Part shown: positions 40,193 to 52,346 of the stretch, piece after piece
How the letters are laid out: each line of letters begins with the position of its first letter
How positions within the stretch are numbered: the stretch's first letter is position 1
Origin: Eutypa lata
Taxonomy: Eukaryota > Ascomycota > Sordariomycetes > Xylariales > Diatrypaceae
DNA: 64,000 bases
Reading direction: 5' to 3'
Assembly: GCA_022661535.1 (NCBI GenBank)
Contig: JAKULF010000001.1
Location: forward strand, 2,604,001 to 2,668,000
The notes under the pieces: generated by a model
The model's input: only the letters and a program-made list of their open reading frames with translations
Told to the model about the DNA's origin: nothing
Database searches by the model: none
Made by a program: the position numbers and the translations under genes

Positions 40193-41296
40193 AGCGGTAA
40201 CACTTCACAATGATACGGCAAGTCTGAAAATGAAGATTCACCAATGTGTAAGGCAACCTCTCTTTTGACTTGCTGGTTTTTCCCTTTTTTCCCTTCTTCT
40301 TTGAGGAACAGCTTGACATCTACTCTCAGAGAGTACATCAAGCCGCCGCAAGGATTATATATGTCTGTCTCCTGAGGCTCACCTAGCCTATCACGATCCA
40401 GCCGAGAACCATATCCACTTCTTATTGTAATAGCCATTCACGGTAATAGTTCTAATATGTTTGGCGTGCCTTATTTCCTCGGGAATTTCGCATCTGCAGG
40501 TCGCAGCACAGCCCACACACAGGCCTCGTGGGCTGAATTGTCCTATATTCAGTTAGACGTTATGATGTGAGCCGACCATGACCTAGGTACTTGCAACTAT
40601 CAGCTCTACACAACCAAATAATTTATTAAGTCTGCTGTGTAACACGACCCGAGCGAACTACCAAGCAGATGAGACGCCTTGGGACAGCCAGTTATATTAT
40701 GCAGACGACAACTGTCGGTTGACGCACCCCCTAGTCTTCAGACAGTCCCCGCTTCTTTTGAATAATCCAATCAAGGGGGAATATACGCAACCCATATCTA
40801 GTCTCCTGTCAAATCGGGCACAGAATTGGCCCACTTCTTTCATGAAAAGCCAACCAATCCCTCGCATTACCCAAACAGGGGGGCGCCACAGCAACGTCGT
40901 GCTACCACCTGCAGATGGGCTTGCCAGCTTCCTTGGGGCCATGCTATACGGAGTATAAGGGCAGCCCAGGTGCTTTCCTGCGGTAGCTTCAGCCCGATTA
41001 CGATTAAATACCAGTCACAGACAAATTTGCTACCTGACCCCGCCGACGCGACATCGCGGTCGGCATTATGTAACAGGGAAATAGAACCCACGAAAGGCAA
41101 GTGTCTATGAGGGTGAGGTAGAATCTTACCTGCTCGCCTAAGTGCATATATAACGCTTGTCTCGCCCTCCCCTCTCTCTACACAAATTTCGGTGACGACT
41201 GTTTTTAATCTCTATGTTCTTGGAGTTCTCCCCCTATACTTGACGTGTGATGACAATTAATCTCTATTTGATCTCAATTATATCATATTCATCAAC
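40193..41296. other. Intergenic region, divergent promoter area
   Basis: No convincing gene. Several overlapping short frames at 40,700-41,110 occur on both strands without start context, splice signals or recognisable composition. The last ~150 bp before the ankyrin gene hold a TATA-like element and pyrimidine-rich sequence (CCCTCCCCTCTCTCT near 41,170). Confidence 0.5.
41147..41153 (+). promoter_or_regulatory. TATA-like element upstream of the Clr5-ankyrin gene
   Basis: TATATAA about 145 bp before the ATG at 41,297. A CT-rich tract follows, as is common near fungal transcription starts. Only position and motif support it. Confidence 0.35.
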
Positions 41297-44200
41297 ATGG
41301 CTGAATCCTCCTCGTCAATGGCTCTTCGTAAGATGAGTCCCACCGACTGGGATGGGTACAAAGATTTGATCCGACGCTGGTATATCAGTGATAGGAAGAC
41401 TGCGGGAGGCATCATTGAAGAATTGCGAAAACCTGAGCACGGCTTCGAAATTGCGTGAGTTGTGTCTGGCTTTCTTATCGACAGTACTGACTCGTTATCT
41501 AGGCTACATGAGCTGAAGCATCGTCTGGGAATCTGGGGACTTCGCAAGAATATTGCTCCTGCGGAGAGGGATTTCGTAGTCAGCCTGCGACAACGAATGG
41601 CAGCAAATCACGGCTCGCTACAGTACAGCTTCGCTGGTCAGGATCTACCAGAGAGGAGAATTAAACGACTATATAGCCGTCATCGCTACCCAATAACGTT
41701 GATGACCAAACCTACTAACCGTGAGCATTAACATCTAAATCTATTCATTTACCACAGGCCGCCAGTACTGACTTGTCTAGGGTCTTCTTATACAGGCTCT
41801 GGTCTCACTGTACGCAGTCCCGGCATAGACCTCACCATCTCCAGCCCGTTCCCGTCTGCCGACCTTGTTGTCTCTGGGCCTACATCATGTACCCGATTGG
41901 AACTCAGCCAGAGATACGAGTGGGAGCCCTGGAACAGCGAGCCACATAAACTACCATGGATCAGTTTCAGCCAGAACGTCCAACTCCTCAAAGACATCCG
42001 TCTTTTCTTGCTTCCACAGAGCTCTCCTACGAAACAAGCTCGTGGCTATCGTTTCCCACAACAGTTTGCCTCTGGTCAGATGAGCTTTTTACCTTCGGGG
42101 ATTCAAAAACTTACGGCCGCTTTTAGCGGCCTCATCCCCGAATCACGAGCAGGAGAGAATGAGGCCAGGGCCAAGTCACTGACAAGAACATGGCCCGAGT
42201 TGGATATGGAGGTCTTAAAAATAGTAATATTTCAATTATCCAACAATTTCGTTCGAGGCCTGGATGGGTATTCAAACATCATTCACTTGGTTGAGAATTT
42301 TGGTCTTGACAACAGCAACATCATCCGTGCTCTATTCCGAGTAGCATCCAGGGAGCTCACTATCGCAGCCGTTCTCGATAATTTTTTTTATCGCAGCGTA
42401 CAGTACCGGTTCGGCTAATTTGGTATCTGTTCTCATGCAAGAGAACAAAAAGACCAATCATGGGATGCAGGTGGACGTAATCGATTTCCCCTTATACGAC
42501 GCTTTGTGCGAGTCAATCGAACAGAGAAATCTGACACTAGGAAAGGCCATTCTTCTTTCGGGAAATACCTCTGTTACTCGAGTACTCCAAGAAGATGGTA
42601 TCAAGCTTCTGAGGGCCTGCGCAAAATCCCAAGATCATCGGTTCGCAGAATCGATGGCATTGCTGCTCATATCAAAAGGGGTAGATCTCAAGCAGGATAC
42701 TGTCTCCCAAAACTCAGATTATTCGAGACGGGAATTACCTTCACTGCAGGGAGCACTGTCCGCTGGGAATAAATCACTCACACACAACCTTTTAGAATGC
42801 GGTGTAGATTGGTCGAAAATCGCGCCTAGCTCAGTAATGAGTTTTTTCTCGGCCTTGGATGGAAATGGACTTTGCGGGATCAAAATTAGTGACTTTGAGA
42901 CTGTTTTTACATCGGCTGTGGTTCCTTGCTGCTCCTTTGTCAAGCTGACCATGGGGCAAACATGGGAAAGAAGAGACGAGGAGCTCCATTTGAGCGAGCG
43001 TGGTGCAAGCGGAGCTGACGAAAGGAAACGGCACCGTGGGCGAGCCGAGAAAATTGCAATAGAGACGTATGATTTTCTCAAGAAGAAGCTTCTAAGTCTT
43101 GATTCTATCGCACCAGAATTGGCGGGCCTTTTGAGGGCGTCCGGGTCTGTGCCAATCGACGTTGTCATTTACGCGGCATTTTACGGATATGCCGACTTCA
43201 TTCAAACAGTCGTCAAAACGCCCGATGACTTGAACCGGGCTAATCGCCGTAGAATGTGGCCATTGTTCGCTGCGGTCCTAGGAGGCGATTGGCGGACTTG
43301 CAGCCGCCTACTCCATCTCAAAGCCAATGCAAACTATGCTCTATGTTGGCCTCTCTGTCTAAATCCGCCAGATGTCGGAAAAGCGAGCCATCAGGTTCTA
43401 AATGTACTTCACCAGGCAGTTTTCTCTAAACGCCAGGACATCGCTGAACTATTGATAAATTTCGGGGCAGATGTCAATCAACCATGCGACATCGCCACTG
43501 TCAATAAATTGAATTGGTTCTGCGCTTCGTGCTGTTGGTGGTGTGGTGTCCGGGCCAATCGTCACGGCACAGACTGCCTCTGCCTAATTGATGTTGTGAC
43601 CCTGACTTCTCTTTCCATTGCTATCAAGAGGTGTGATTGGGGCATTGCGAACTTGTTGCTAAAACGTGGCGCACAAGTTGGATCGGTTGAGCTCCGTCTA
43701 GCAATCGAAACCGGCAATCATTCATTCATAAAAGCAGCATTGCCCTTCATACAGGATATCAAAGTCCTCGACCACCCGCTGAATGGCCATACACCTCTTC
43801 AACTCGCACTGCAAAGACGTGAGAGTCAGATTTGCGATGTTTTGCTCCGCGCGGGCGCCAAGCCACCTACAGAAGCTGAATATCTACCACTGGCAGCCGG
43901 GACTGGAAGCACGGAAATACTGCTTCAATTGTTGGGATCACTGAAACTCGAACACTGCCAGCAGCATATATCACAAGCGCTTCAAAAAGCACTTCGATCT
44001 GGTTTCTCAGCGATGGTTAAAATCCTGATTCTCAATGGTGCTCGACTCTATAAGGGTTGGCTGTCTGAGGCATTTGGTGCATACCAGCGAGATCCCCTGT
44101 TAGATATCCTAAGGAATACGAAAAATCTGCAAGAATCAGCGCGAGAACGATCACCGGAAGGCATATCTTTGCTAGAGACGGCCGTTATGAACCAGAATCC

Positions 44201-45485
44201 GGGCATGGCAAGACTCGCTTTAGACCTTCTACCCCAGGGCTACGACTCGGGCGCGCTGGTTATAAGTGTGTGCAGAGCCTTGAGTGCATCAGAGCCCGAG
44301 TCATATGCTCTGTTGAATGAGCTTCTTGAAAGGCGGAAGAACGCACTTGAAGAAGATATTGACCCAACATTGGAGAATACAGCCATTTCACTAGCTGCGT
44401 ACTTCGGGGAAGCGAATTTACTTGACAACTTACTAGAGAGGCCACAGCCGCAGAAACACGCTATCATCCCAGGGGCTCCCTTTTGGGCTGTAACAGACGA
44501 AGTACTGCCTAAGGACAGGGAGGATAGAGCCAGAAATATACAATTAGAGATTGCGAATTTTCAATATTATCTTCCAAGACACAAGTTGACCACGTGGTGT
44601 CGGAATCGCGAGGCTGATCCTTATGTAACTTCACCATTATTCATGGCCGTCAAAAGCAATAACCATGAAGCTATTCGGATGCTCTTATATAAAGGCTATG
44701 GCGTGGACTCTCGGACAGTTACAGCCGCAATCTTACACCAGCAGCCCATGTCGACGTTATCTGACTTGATATTAACTTGCAACGATATTAATGGCATTGC
44801 TCATGATGGAATTTATGAGACGGGCCCTTTGCAGATCGCGGTTTTTCTTGAAAGGCTACACGTCGTCCAAATTGTCACGCAACACGGTGCTAATGTAGAT
44901 CATTATTGTCACAATTTTCATTTGGTTCACGGGTACGTGGATTATTTTAAAGTGCGGTCTGCTCTGCAAATGGCTATTCGTTGCCCCTGCTCTGATGAGA
45001 TGGTATATCACCTTGTTCATTGCAGTACAGATATCAACAGTCCAGCCCATCCATTTGGTGGAAGAACTATCCTTCAATCTGCTGTTTGCATGGGTCAAAT
45101 CGCTATTTCTCGATACCTTATAAAGCAAGCAGCCAATATCAATGCACCCCGAGCACTTATTGAGGGTAGAACTTGTCTCGAAGTAGCAGCAGAAGAGGGA
45201 CACCTGGACATGGTTCAATTTCTTCTCAACCAAGGTGTAGATACGGACGGAAAGGGGAAAATGCAGTACATTCGCGCAGTGGTACTAGCACAGAGGGGAG
45301 GTTACGCTGCCGTGGGAGAGCTTCTTCGTAGACATCGGCGTTGGGATACGCAAGACGAAATCCTGTTTGACAGGCCCCACGCTTTGAGGTCTTATGCAAG
45401 ATCGCCATTTTTGCATCCAGATGAAATTTCCCTGAAAGAGAGACAATGCACAAAGACACGTGGACTTAGACTACGATTAGAATAA
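41297..45485 (+). CDS. Clr5-domain ankyrin-repeat protein, with a frame break
   Basis: Exons: 41,297-41,454, 41,503-41,720 and 41,781-45,485 (an alternative third-exon acceptor at 41,795 is also in frame). Residues about 15-69 form a Clr5 domain: W-D-x-Y-K-D-L-I-R-R-W-Y at its start and I-W-G-L-R-K-N at its end, rejoined exactly by intron 1. The rest is about ten degenerate ankyrin repeats, for example LLINFGADVN near 43,450, LLRAGAKPP near 43,850 and LLNQGVDTD near 45,230, plus a Cys/Trp-rich insert near 43,512-43,565. Such proteins are common in Pezizomycotina; Clr5 is presumed DNA-binding and ankyrins bind proteins, but the role here is unknown. The frame shifts at a run of eight T (42,382-42,389). 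With seven T the product would be about 1,359 aa and continuous ankyrin sequence crosses the site. As written, the product would stop at 42,418 unless a 46-nt cryptic intron (42,398-42,443) is used. Confidence 0.82.
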
Positions 45486-46352
45486 AATAAGTATGATAAT
45501 GTTACAGATTAAAAGGAAGATGTACTGCATAGATTTTAAATAAACTGTAAGTAATAATGATAGAACAATGTTATCCTTATTTAATTTCATAAAAAAACAA
45601 TGACTATGCATTAAAAGGTGAATGCATTAAAAAGTGATTTACCTTATAAAATATACGTATTAAGAGCCAATTGCAACTGATGATTTACAACAACATTTAA
45701 GCTATAAAGTAAACTCCGTACGTAAACATAAAGGCATTACCAAATCCATCCATACATTTATTACACCATGTACTCTTAATGTTGTATAAACGGGCCTATA
45801 TCGTGTACCTATTGTTATATATTAACAAAACCGGGTCACAATTCTCGTATTCCCGTGACACGAGGGCGGCAGAATGAGATCCTGCAGGGGCCATGGTTTA
45901 GGCCCAATCAATAGCACATTGTTTGCCTCCGGGACTGCGGGGATCGTGCGGCATCGTGCAATTCCCTGGCCAGATGATCTGTGCAACCGCATTTTATTCA
46001 TCGGAGTTCTCGTAAAGAGCCTCGGAGAGACGGACAGAACCCGATTGTCAGCTTAGAGGTAGTTAACTAAGTAGTTGCGTAAAAATAGACATCATGCCTT
46101 TACCCTTTGCTACTTCGTATAACCAACAGCTGCTGCGGAGGCAACGCCAACACATGACATGAGGTGACGATACCGCTACTCTTCTACCAGAATGACACCC
46201 GCGGATGTAACGGGCATATGTATATAAATATAACCCAATATACCATATATTTCTCCCGTGCTCATTCCTGACACTTCAGCAACACATTCTCAATCAACAA
46301 ACTCGCAGTGTTTAACTACCTTTACATATCCACATCCACCCACCACTTGAAA
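45486..46352. other. Intergenic region between ankyrin and BYS1 genes
   Basis: The A/T-rich first ~300 bp is probably the 3' UTR and terminator region of the ankyrin gene (A/T-rich runs and AATAAAATAAG-like sequence right after the stop). A 60-codon frame at 45,874-46,056 has no supporting features. The BYS1 promoter lies at the right end. Confidence 0.5.
46223..46230 (+). promoter_or_regulatory. TATA box of the BYS1-like gene
   Basis: TATAAATA about 125 bp upstream of the ATG at 46,353, followed by a pyrimidine-rich stretch (TTTCTCCCGTGCTCATTCC) and CACTTCAGCAACACATTCTCAA-type leader sequence typical of highly expressed fungal secreted-protein genes. Confidence 0.5.
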
Positions 46353-46997
46353 ATGAAGTTCTTCACCATCGTCGCAGGCGCAGCACTCGCCAGTACCGGT
46401 GTGTCTGCCCAGCAAGCAGTCGTCAAAAACAACTGCCAGTCCACCATCTACGTCCAGTCATTCCCCTTTGACGGGAGCGCCGCCGGAAAATTGACCACCG
46501 TAGCACCCGGACAGTCCTTCTCCGAAGACTTCCGCAAGTCTGGTTCGGTTCGTCTCACATGAACTCCGTCTCGTTTTTAATAGAGTAGGCTAACCATGTG
46601 TGTAGACCGTTAAGATCGCGAAGACCAAGACCCTCAGCACACCGCTGTTCTTCGGCTACTCCTTCTCCTCAAACCCGGACTATGCCTACTGTGAGTGCCC
46701 CTTCTCGTCCCATCCATTACCTTCCTACGTGATATCCAAGCTAACCAGCCCTCCCTTGCAGATGAATTGAGCACGTGAGTTGTTCTGGACCCCATATGGT
46801 GATATCCTGTGTACTAACGTATCTATAGTGAGTGGGGTAACCCCTTCGCAGACTCGCACAATATCTTGACTCCAGGAGACGGCTGCGAGGTTTTCAATTG
46901 CGCTTCTGGCCAGAAGAGCTGCTACAGCACACCCTCTCTGAAGAAGGTGTACGGCTGCCCCCAGCCAGTCAATCTAGAGGCAGAGGTTTGCGTCTAG
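46353..46997 (+). CDS. BYS1-domain (thaumatin-like) secreted protein
   Basis: Four exons: 46,353-46,547, 46,606-46,690, 46,762-46,774 (only 13 nt) and 46,829-46,997, giving 153 aa. All junctions are GT-AG and the phases fit. Residues 1-19 are a signal peptide (M-K-F-F-T-I-V then Ala-rich, cleavage after V-S-A). The mature part has N-N-C near residue 28, a beta-rich middle, an N-P-F-A-D segment and a C-terminal Cys cluster (GCEVFNCASGQKSC, YGC, VC); six Cys could form three disulfides. This matches the BYS1 family, named after a yeast-phase protein of Blastomyces, secreted or wall-associated, of unknown biochemical role. The ATG is set by the signal peptide and an A-rich context. A clear TATA box and leader precede it. 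It is intact, with no sign of RIP. Confidence 0.85.
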
Positions 46998-49900
46998 ACC
47001 AAGAGGAACTTCGAAATGTATCTGTTTTTCATCTGTTGAGTAGGAGAGGGCTGCAGCTACGCGAGGATGATAATCTGTATCATATTAATATTGGTAAATG
47101 GTCAAAATATGTAATGTCTCAATGAAATTCACAGGCGATCAAATCTTCGTCTACACTCCGACGTAACTATGCGAATCGTGCCGTGTTATTGGATATAAAT
47201 CAGACATGTTACACAGATACGTCACACGCTGGTTAGCACTAGTTAGAAACATGACACAATAAATATAGATTTGATTCGTATTGCACACGAAGTTAGGAAT
47301 GACAACATATAAATATGCATATATATGAATACTATAAAACAGATAGTAGCCTATGCGTACATCAATTTATAATTCATTTATCCCTTACCCCTCCGTCTCC
47401 TCTAACTAAGGTCCAATGCGATGGATTAAATGCTAAGCAACCACCGCATCAATATCGTCAGCGGTGAGCTTGCAATGATTAGATGATTATGCCTCATAAG
47501 CGACTGGCTGGTGCTGGTAAGGAAGGCCCAGGAGAAGTTCCCTGTGAGGTGCTAACACCTATATAACAGTTGTCGTATTTGTCAAATTCGGAGTAATGGG
47601 GCTCCATCTTTTTAATACAAGCGCAGAACCAGAAGGCAGAGCCTTGATAAATGTAGCAACCAGTGCAAGCTTTGACGGCTAGGATGCTAATGTCAGAAAT
47701 ACCTAGTCCGCGTCTCAAAGTTGCCTGGCAAAGCCGGTAGACACGATACGGTACGGAGGGTCTCCACTCAAGGGCTCCGGCACTACGAGCGACTGGGCGT
47801 AGCTACCTAGACTTAGAAGGGCTGTGGGCCTCGTATATTTCGATTCACATTCTCGCAAATACTTGCCATTTTGGCGCAGTTATAACTAGTGTTAGGATCC
47901 CTAGGGGGTTGGTCGACACGGAGGTACTTTGGTATTATACTATCCCGTTGAGTGTGTGGCTTGTGCTGCTTGGTGGCTAGTCTAGGATACGGAGAGGATA
48001 TGACGGTCTGCTTCATAGAGGGAGTATTGATCATGCAGTTGGAGTAATTTTATCTTGGTTCCGAGTAATCTCATCTTAATTCCATCTCAGCCTTACCTGC
48101 ACATGACATGAAAACTTGAAAACGAAGCAAAGTCTACACTGCTAGTGACAGTGCAATATACCCGCCATTGGTCAATACACGAGCAGCTATACGTGTGTCT
48201 ATTGGCGATTCGATATACCTAATCTCGGGTCGTATTACCTGGGAGGTGGACTTAGGCATGCTCTATGTTCGTGCAACCACACCCCGTAGATAATTCTCCC
48301 GTTCTTCCTAATATGATGGGTTCGGTAGCATATCAGTCGAATACCGTTTCTAAGTGACAAAGGTGCTAGCGAGGAAACACAAGCGCATAACCTTACTTCC
48401 TTTGGTCACCCTTTTTACAATTGGACAAACAATCTAACTCTGCGACAAACTCAACTTATGATCCTCATCAGTTATGTCCCCGACCCTTCCCACCGAGACC
48501 CTATCACATACCTTCACGGGTCTCGAAGCTGTTCCGGGGGTGGTGCTACTAGTGATCTATCATCATACCATACCCGTGACTTCGGCTACACTCTCAGATA
48601 TTATAAGCAAGCATGCAGTTCTAACAGAGTTAATCAAGACAACCGACTTGATCCCAACTAAAATATATCAGTACATCTTATGTGATGCACTTGAGGTGGC
48701 ACGTCTAGTCTCGCTCTACCCGCCAGTCTTGGGAGCCGCTTAGTAGAAGGATCAACAGATTGGATGTTGATAACAATGGGAAATACGGGCGCCGAGTCTT
48801 GCCCTGCTCCCATATAAGTCACTCGAGTAACGCGGTTACACGCGCTCTAAACCCCCAACCCTCCTATTATGAGAGACTTCTTCAGTGGCATGGCGAGACA
48901 GGCTCGCGTACCTAAACGGCAGCACCTACTACACCTACGCAACTAGGGTCAAGAGTAAATGACCCCTATTCACAATATCTAGTAGATGTTATTACCAACG
49001 GTTGAGATACTTTACTGGCGTGTAATTAACCGAGATACTAATCCCGTCGTTGGGTGGGAACGGAGGCGGATGGCCAGCGTAGATGAAGGTCAGGAGGAGA
49101 CAACTGCGGCTCGGCCAAGCCCTGTCTGGTGCGTTAGAACGCCTGTGTCTTTTAACGTGATAGGATGATGGAGAGAACTTGGCAGTACGCATCCACGCTC
49201 CAATTAAGAAAGAAACTCGACTAGTTAATATCCGTATGACCTAGGTAAAGAAAGACGGGATTTTCTTTCGAAATTGCTGAGCTTGGATGCGTTATTGGCA
49301 TAGATTGGATAAGATGATATTTTGAAAGTAATAATCACGCTATTTTCTACTATATTTGGGCTCCCCCCTTTTTTTTCCACAGTTGGAGTAGAGGTACTAT
49401 CACCCTGGGATGGAGACAGGAAAAGATAGGAGATATAAGGAAGAGAAGAGAAAGATTGTTCATGACCTCATCTCAACAATCACTTCACAGTGACGCCCAA
49501 TTTAATACGATCCGTTAAAATATGCAATAAAGATTGCGTCCTTACTTCACATAACGGATATTAATGTATCCCGTAAAGGAGTTGAGTAGAACTAGCATGG
49601 CAAGAAGTTGTTCTATATCGACAAGATTATGTGGACGTTGTTGTTTTGAAAACAAAATGCAAGTCTTCCTGGCATTGAAAAGGTTGGCTCTAGCGGGGTA
49701 TTTTTAGACGTTATCGTAGAGACAGGAATATAATCATCAGGTTCGAGAGAAGGGGGACGGACAGTCGTCGGTATTCATGATGGTGCTATCGCATTATCAT
49801 ATGTGACGATAGGGGCTAGTGAGAGAGGGGATGAAGAACTTAGATACAGCCAGCAGACTGTTGTCTATCTTGAGAGTCAGCTACGTACCAACATATTAAA

Positions 49901-52346
49901 TCTAGTTTCCGCAATTTTACATTCTAACTACCGTCAAGTCTAACCTCAGATTTGGCATAGGCTCTACCAAATCATTGCAAGGTTACCATGTTCCGCTTAT
50001 CCCACTTGTCGTTGCAGTACGATATTTGTTAACTAGAATATGATGGGCGCTCCTACTTGATTCACCTTATATTCCCCCCACCAGCAAGCGGTTCCAGGGT
50101 ATTGACCGAGACCTACCCAGGCTAATCAGTAGGCATCACAACGCACAAATTTTGCACCAGTGTGGCACGACAACCACAGAGGTTCAAATATCTTCATCGA
50201 TCAGAAGAACTCACTGTGCTGACATGACTGGAGGATGTAGACACAGAGACAGTCTTAGCCGCCGAAAGCCAAAAGGAATAGGACCCGTACTTTATAATGC
50301 TATGAATAATGTAGTGTTTGTAAAAGACATACGGTGTCAACGACAACTTCACGCGTGCGTTTTGATAGTCAGGAATGTGTTGACTTGGCAGATCAAAATG
50401 CCCAGTCCTAAAATAGAAGCCGGGCATCAAGTCGCAGACGATACTTGGACTTTGCTACTTCCATCCTTCCTCCCCCTTACCATTTGGAAAGGTACATCAA
50501 AATAGCAAGGGGGCCCGCATTGGTTAAAACAAGGCGATGCAGTGTGTGAGGATCAAGCGTGAGACCTTCAAAATATAAGAATGAAGTGAGCATCCTCCAG
50601 TCCAACGCCCTCCCAGCTGAAATAAGCCCACCTTGAAGTTTGTATTCTTATTCCGGCTTATATCCATTGCTCGGTAAGACCTGTTAGGACGAATATTTTT
50701 TGAATAGACGAAATATGTGGGGGTTTAAATTTTACTACTACATATGGAGTTAGTAATAGTTGATATACGTGGGACAGCAATGTAAACGTAACCATTCATA
50801 TTTCTAGTAGATTCACAAACGAACCACCATGTGCAATGCTGTAGTTTCTACTTGAGTTACTGGCAAGCCGTATACTGCGTTGACTTTGTTCGATCCAGAC
50901 TAGTGATAGCAACCGAGATCATTCTCGGTTGACAGTTTGTTTATACGTACTACATATAATAATCTCTTGAAAGTTCGAAATATTTCTCGGCTATCTGAAA
51001 AGTATATGGTCCACAATAGCTGGACTTCTACATTAACATACCAGGGAGTATTTTATTTGTAATGGGATGATCGCCCCTAGGCTAGAGTGCAGTCCCACCA
51101 GCCAAAAATCTACACACTCAAACCCCTAATACAACTATTCTCAGGGATAACCCATGATACAATAGCATTTTAAAAATTAGTAGGTCAATAAGGTCAAGAA
51201 TGCACCAGTCAGATAAAAGCGTTTAGCGAAGAAGAGAGGAGATGCATAGCTGTCGATAGCATGCATCTAGAAACAAAGAATAGAATGCAGTTTCAGAGAA
51301 TAATATGGGCAATAATGTCTAGTTATAATCTAGTCTGTTCCTGGATATGGTATGGTACTACAGGGATTAGCCAGGTATTGTGAACGAGAGAATGTCGCAA
51401 GATTTTTTTTGTGGGCGCGGCAGTTGTTGTGGCACATGGCAGGTGACGTCAAGAATACTCTTCGTGTGAAATACTTACTTTTAGAGATACCTACTTCGTA
51501 CACACGTCTTATTTCTAACTTATCCTTACCTCTGTCAACTTCGTAGGCGATGATTCCTGGTCTGAAGACCTGATCATGTCTTAACGTTAGACTGGCTCTG
51601 GCTCTGAGTAGCTTGGGTATGTAGGTAGGTAGTCTAAAGCTAAGTATTTTAGTCGGGTTCAGCCTCAGTAGGGGTTCCGAATATCGCATCATCAACAAGA
51701 ACGTTGGGGGCTGAAGACTCTGCCGGAGAATAGACCCCGGAGAATAATAAGCTTTGCATAGAAACTTGGCTTTTGTGGCCCCCAGTTTTGTGGAATCCAC
51801 GAGGATCTAAGTGAGGCTTATTTTAGACGGCACCCCCTAAAAATGAGCTTCACATTCTGTCAGGTAGTTCAGGTTGGATCCCCTGCATGGAGATCCACAC
51901 TATACCGGAGCTATGCACAGAGTGCAATGCATGTTCCATTGTATTTCGATGCTGAAGTGGGTGTCAAATAGCCGGTCCGAGACCTAAAACAACGGGCTAC
52001 GGAGTCACACTGTCGGGTAACAGAGCCGGCTACAGAATGATGGATATGATTTGTTATTTCCGGAATCTCGGCTCACTAGTAATGTCATAAAGGGGGACGG
52101 TCCTCGATCTCGATGGCATAGTCTAGTTGGATTGAGCTGCCAGGCAGGCATGTCACGGTCTGGTAAACGTAATTTATTCGTCGATTGCCGCCCCTTCTTC
52201 CTTTCGCCCGCGAAAGACTAACAGTCATATCCTACGGTATCCGGGGTAGACATCGAAACTATCATCCGAGCCGGCCGCGTTCTTCTCACTGCAGGATATC
52301 AGATAGAGAACTCTGACTTGGTAATAAGTCGGAAACTTCGCCAAAG
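46998..52346. other. Gene-poor stretch of about 5.3 kb, ordinary composition
   Basis: Apart from one doubtful relic (47,433-47,678), I see no gene. Open frames are short and lie on both strands (such as 48,474-48,743 + and 51,330-51,800 -) without recognisable motifs, splice structure or start context. Composition is ordinary and not RIP-like. It may be old decayed sequence or a non-coding RNA region. The last ~200 bp probably carry the promoter of the rhodopsin-domain gene. Confidence 0.5.
47433..47678 (-). CDS. Possible small Cys-containing protein gene, partial
   Basis: An exon-like piece 47,678-47,557 (minus) encodes a Cys-rich stretch: A-C-T-G-C-Y-I-Y, F-W-F-C-A-C-I-K, then Y-D-N-C. It is preceded by a CTGAC branch-like motif and a CATCCTAG acceptor. 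A second piece, 47,468-47,433, reads L-T-A-D-D-I-D-A-V-V-A-stop behind an ATCTAATCATTGCAAG acceptor; it joins in phase 0 if a weak GTTAGC donor is used. An upstream stretch near 47,710-47,820 reads like a secreted N-terminus (S-Y-A-Q-S-L-V-V-P-E-P-L) but ends in a stop and has no ATG. This could be a small secreted Cys-rich protein, intact with unusual introns or decayed. No family recognised. Confidence 0.25.

Noticed and set aside
40018..40437. 139-codon minus-strand frame near the RIP boundary
   Set aside because: Composition is not protein-like; the overlapping frame with a hydrophobic segment and proper donor is the better candidate.
40697..41110. Several overlapping frames on both strands
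   Set aside because: Mutually overlapping, no motifs or splice signals; upstream region of the ankyrin gene.
45874..46056. 60-codon plus-strand frame
   Set aside because: No recognisable feature; lies in the promoter region of the BYS1-like gene.
48474..48743. 89-codon plus-strand frame with a plausible amino-acid mix
   Set aside because: It overlaps another frame of similar length, and has no motif, no supporting introns and no promoter; kept only as a note.
51330..51800. 156-codon minus-strand frame, the longest in the gene-poor stretch
   Set aside because: Arg/Ser/Lys/Tyr-rich without domain character, no transmembrane or signal features; probably chance.
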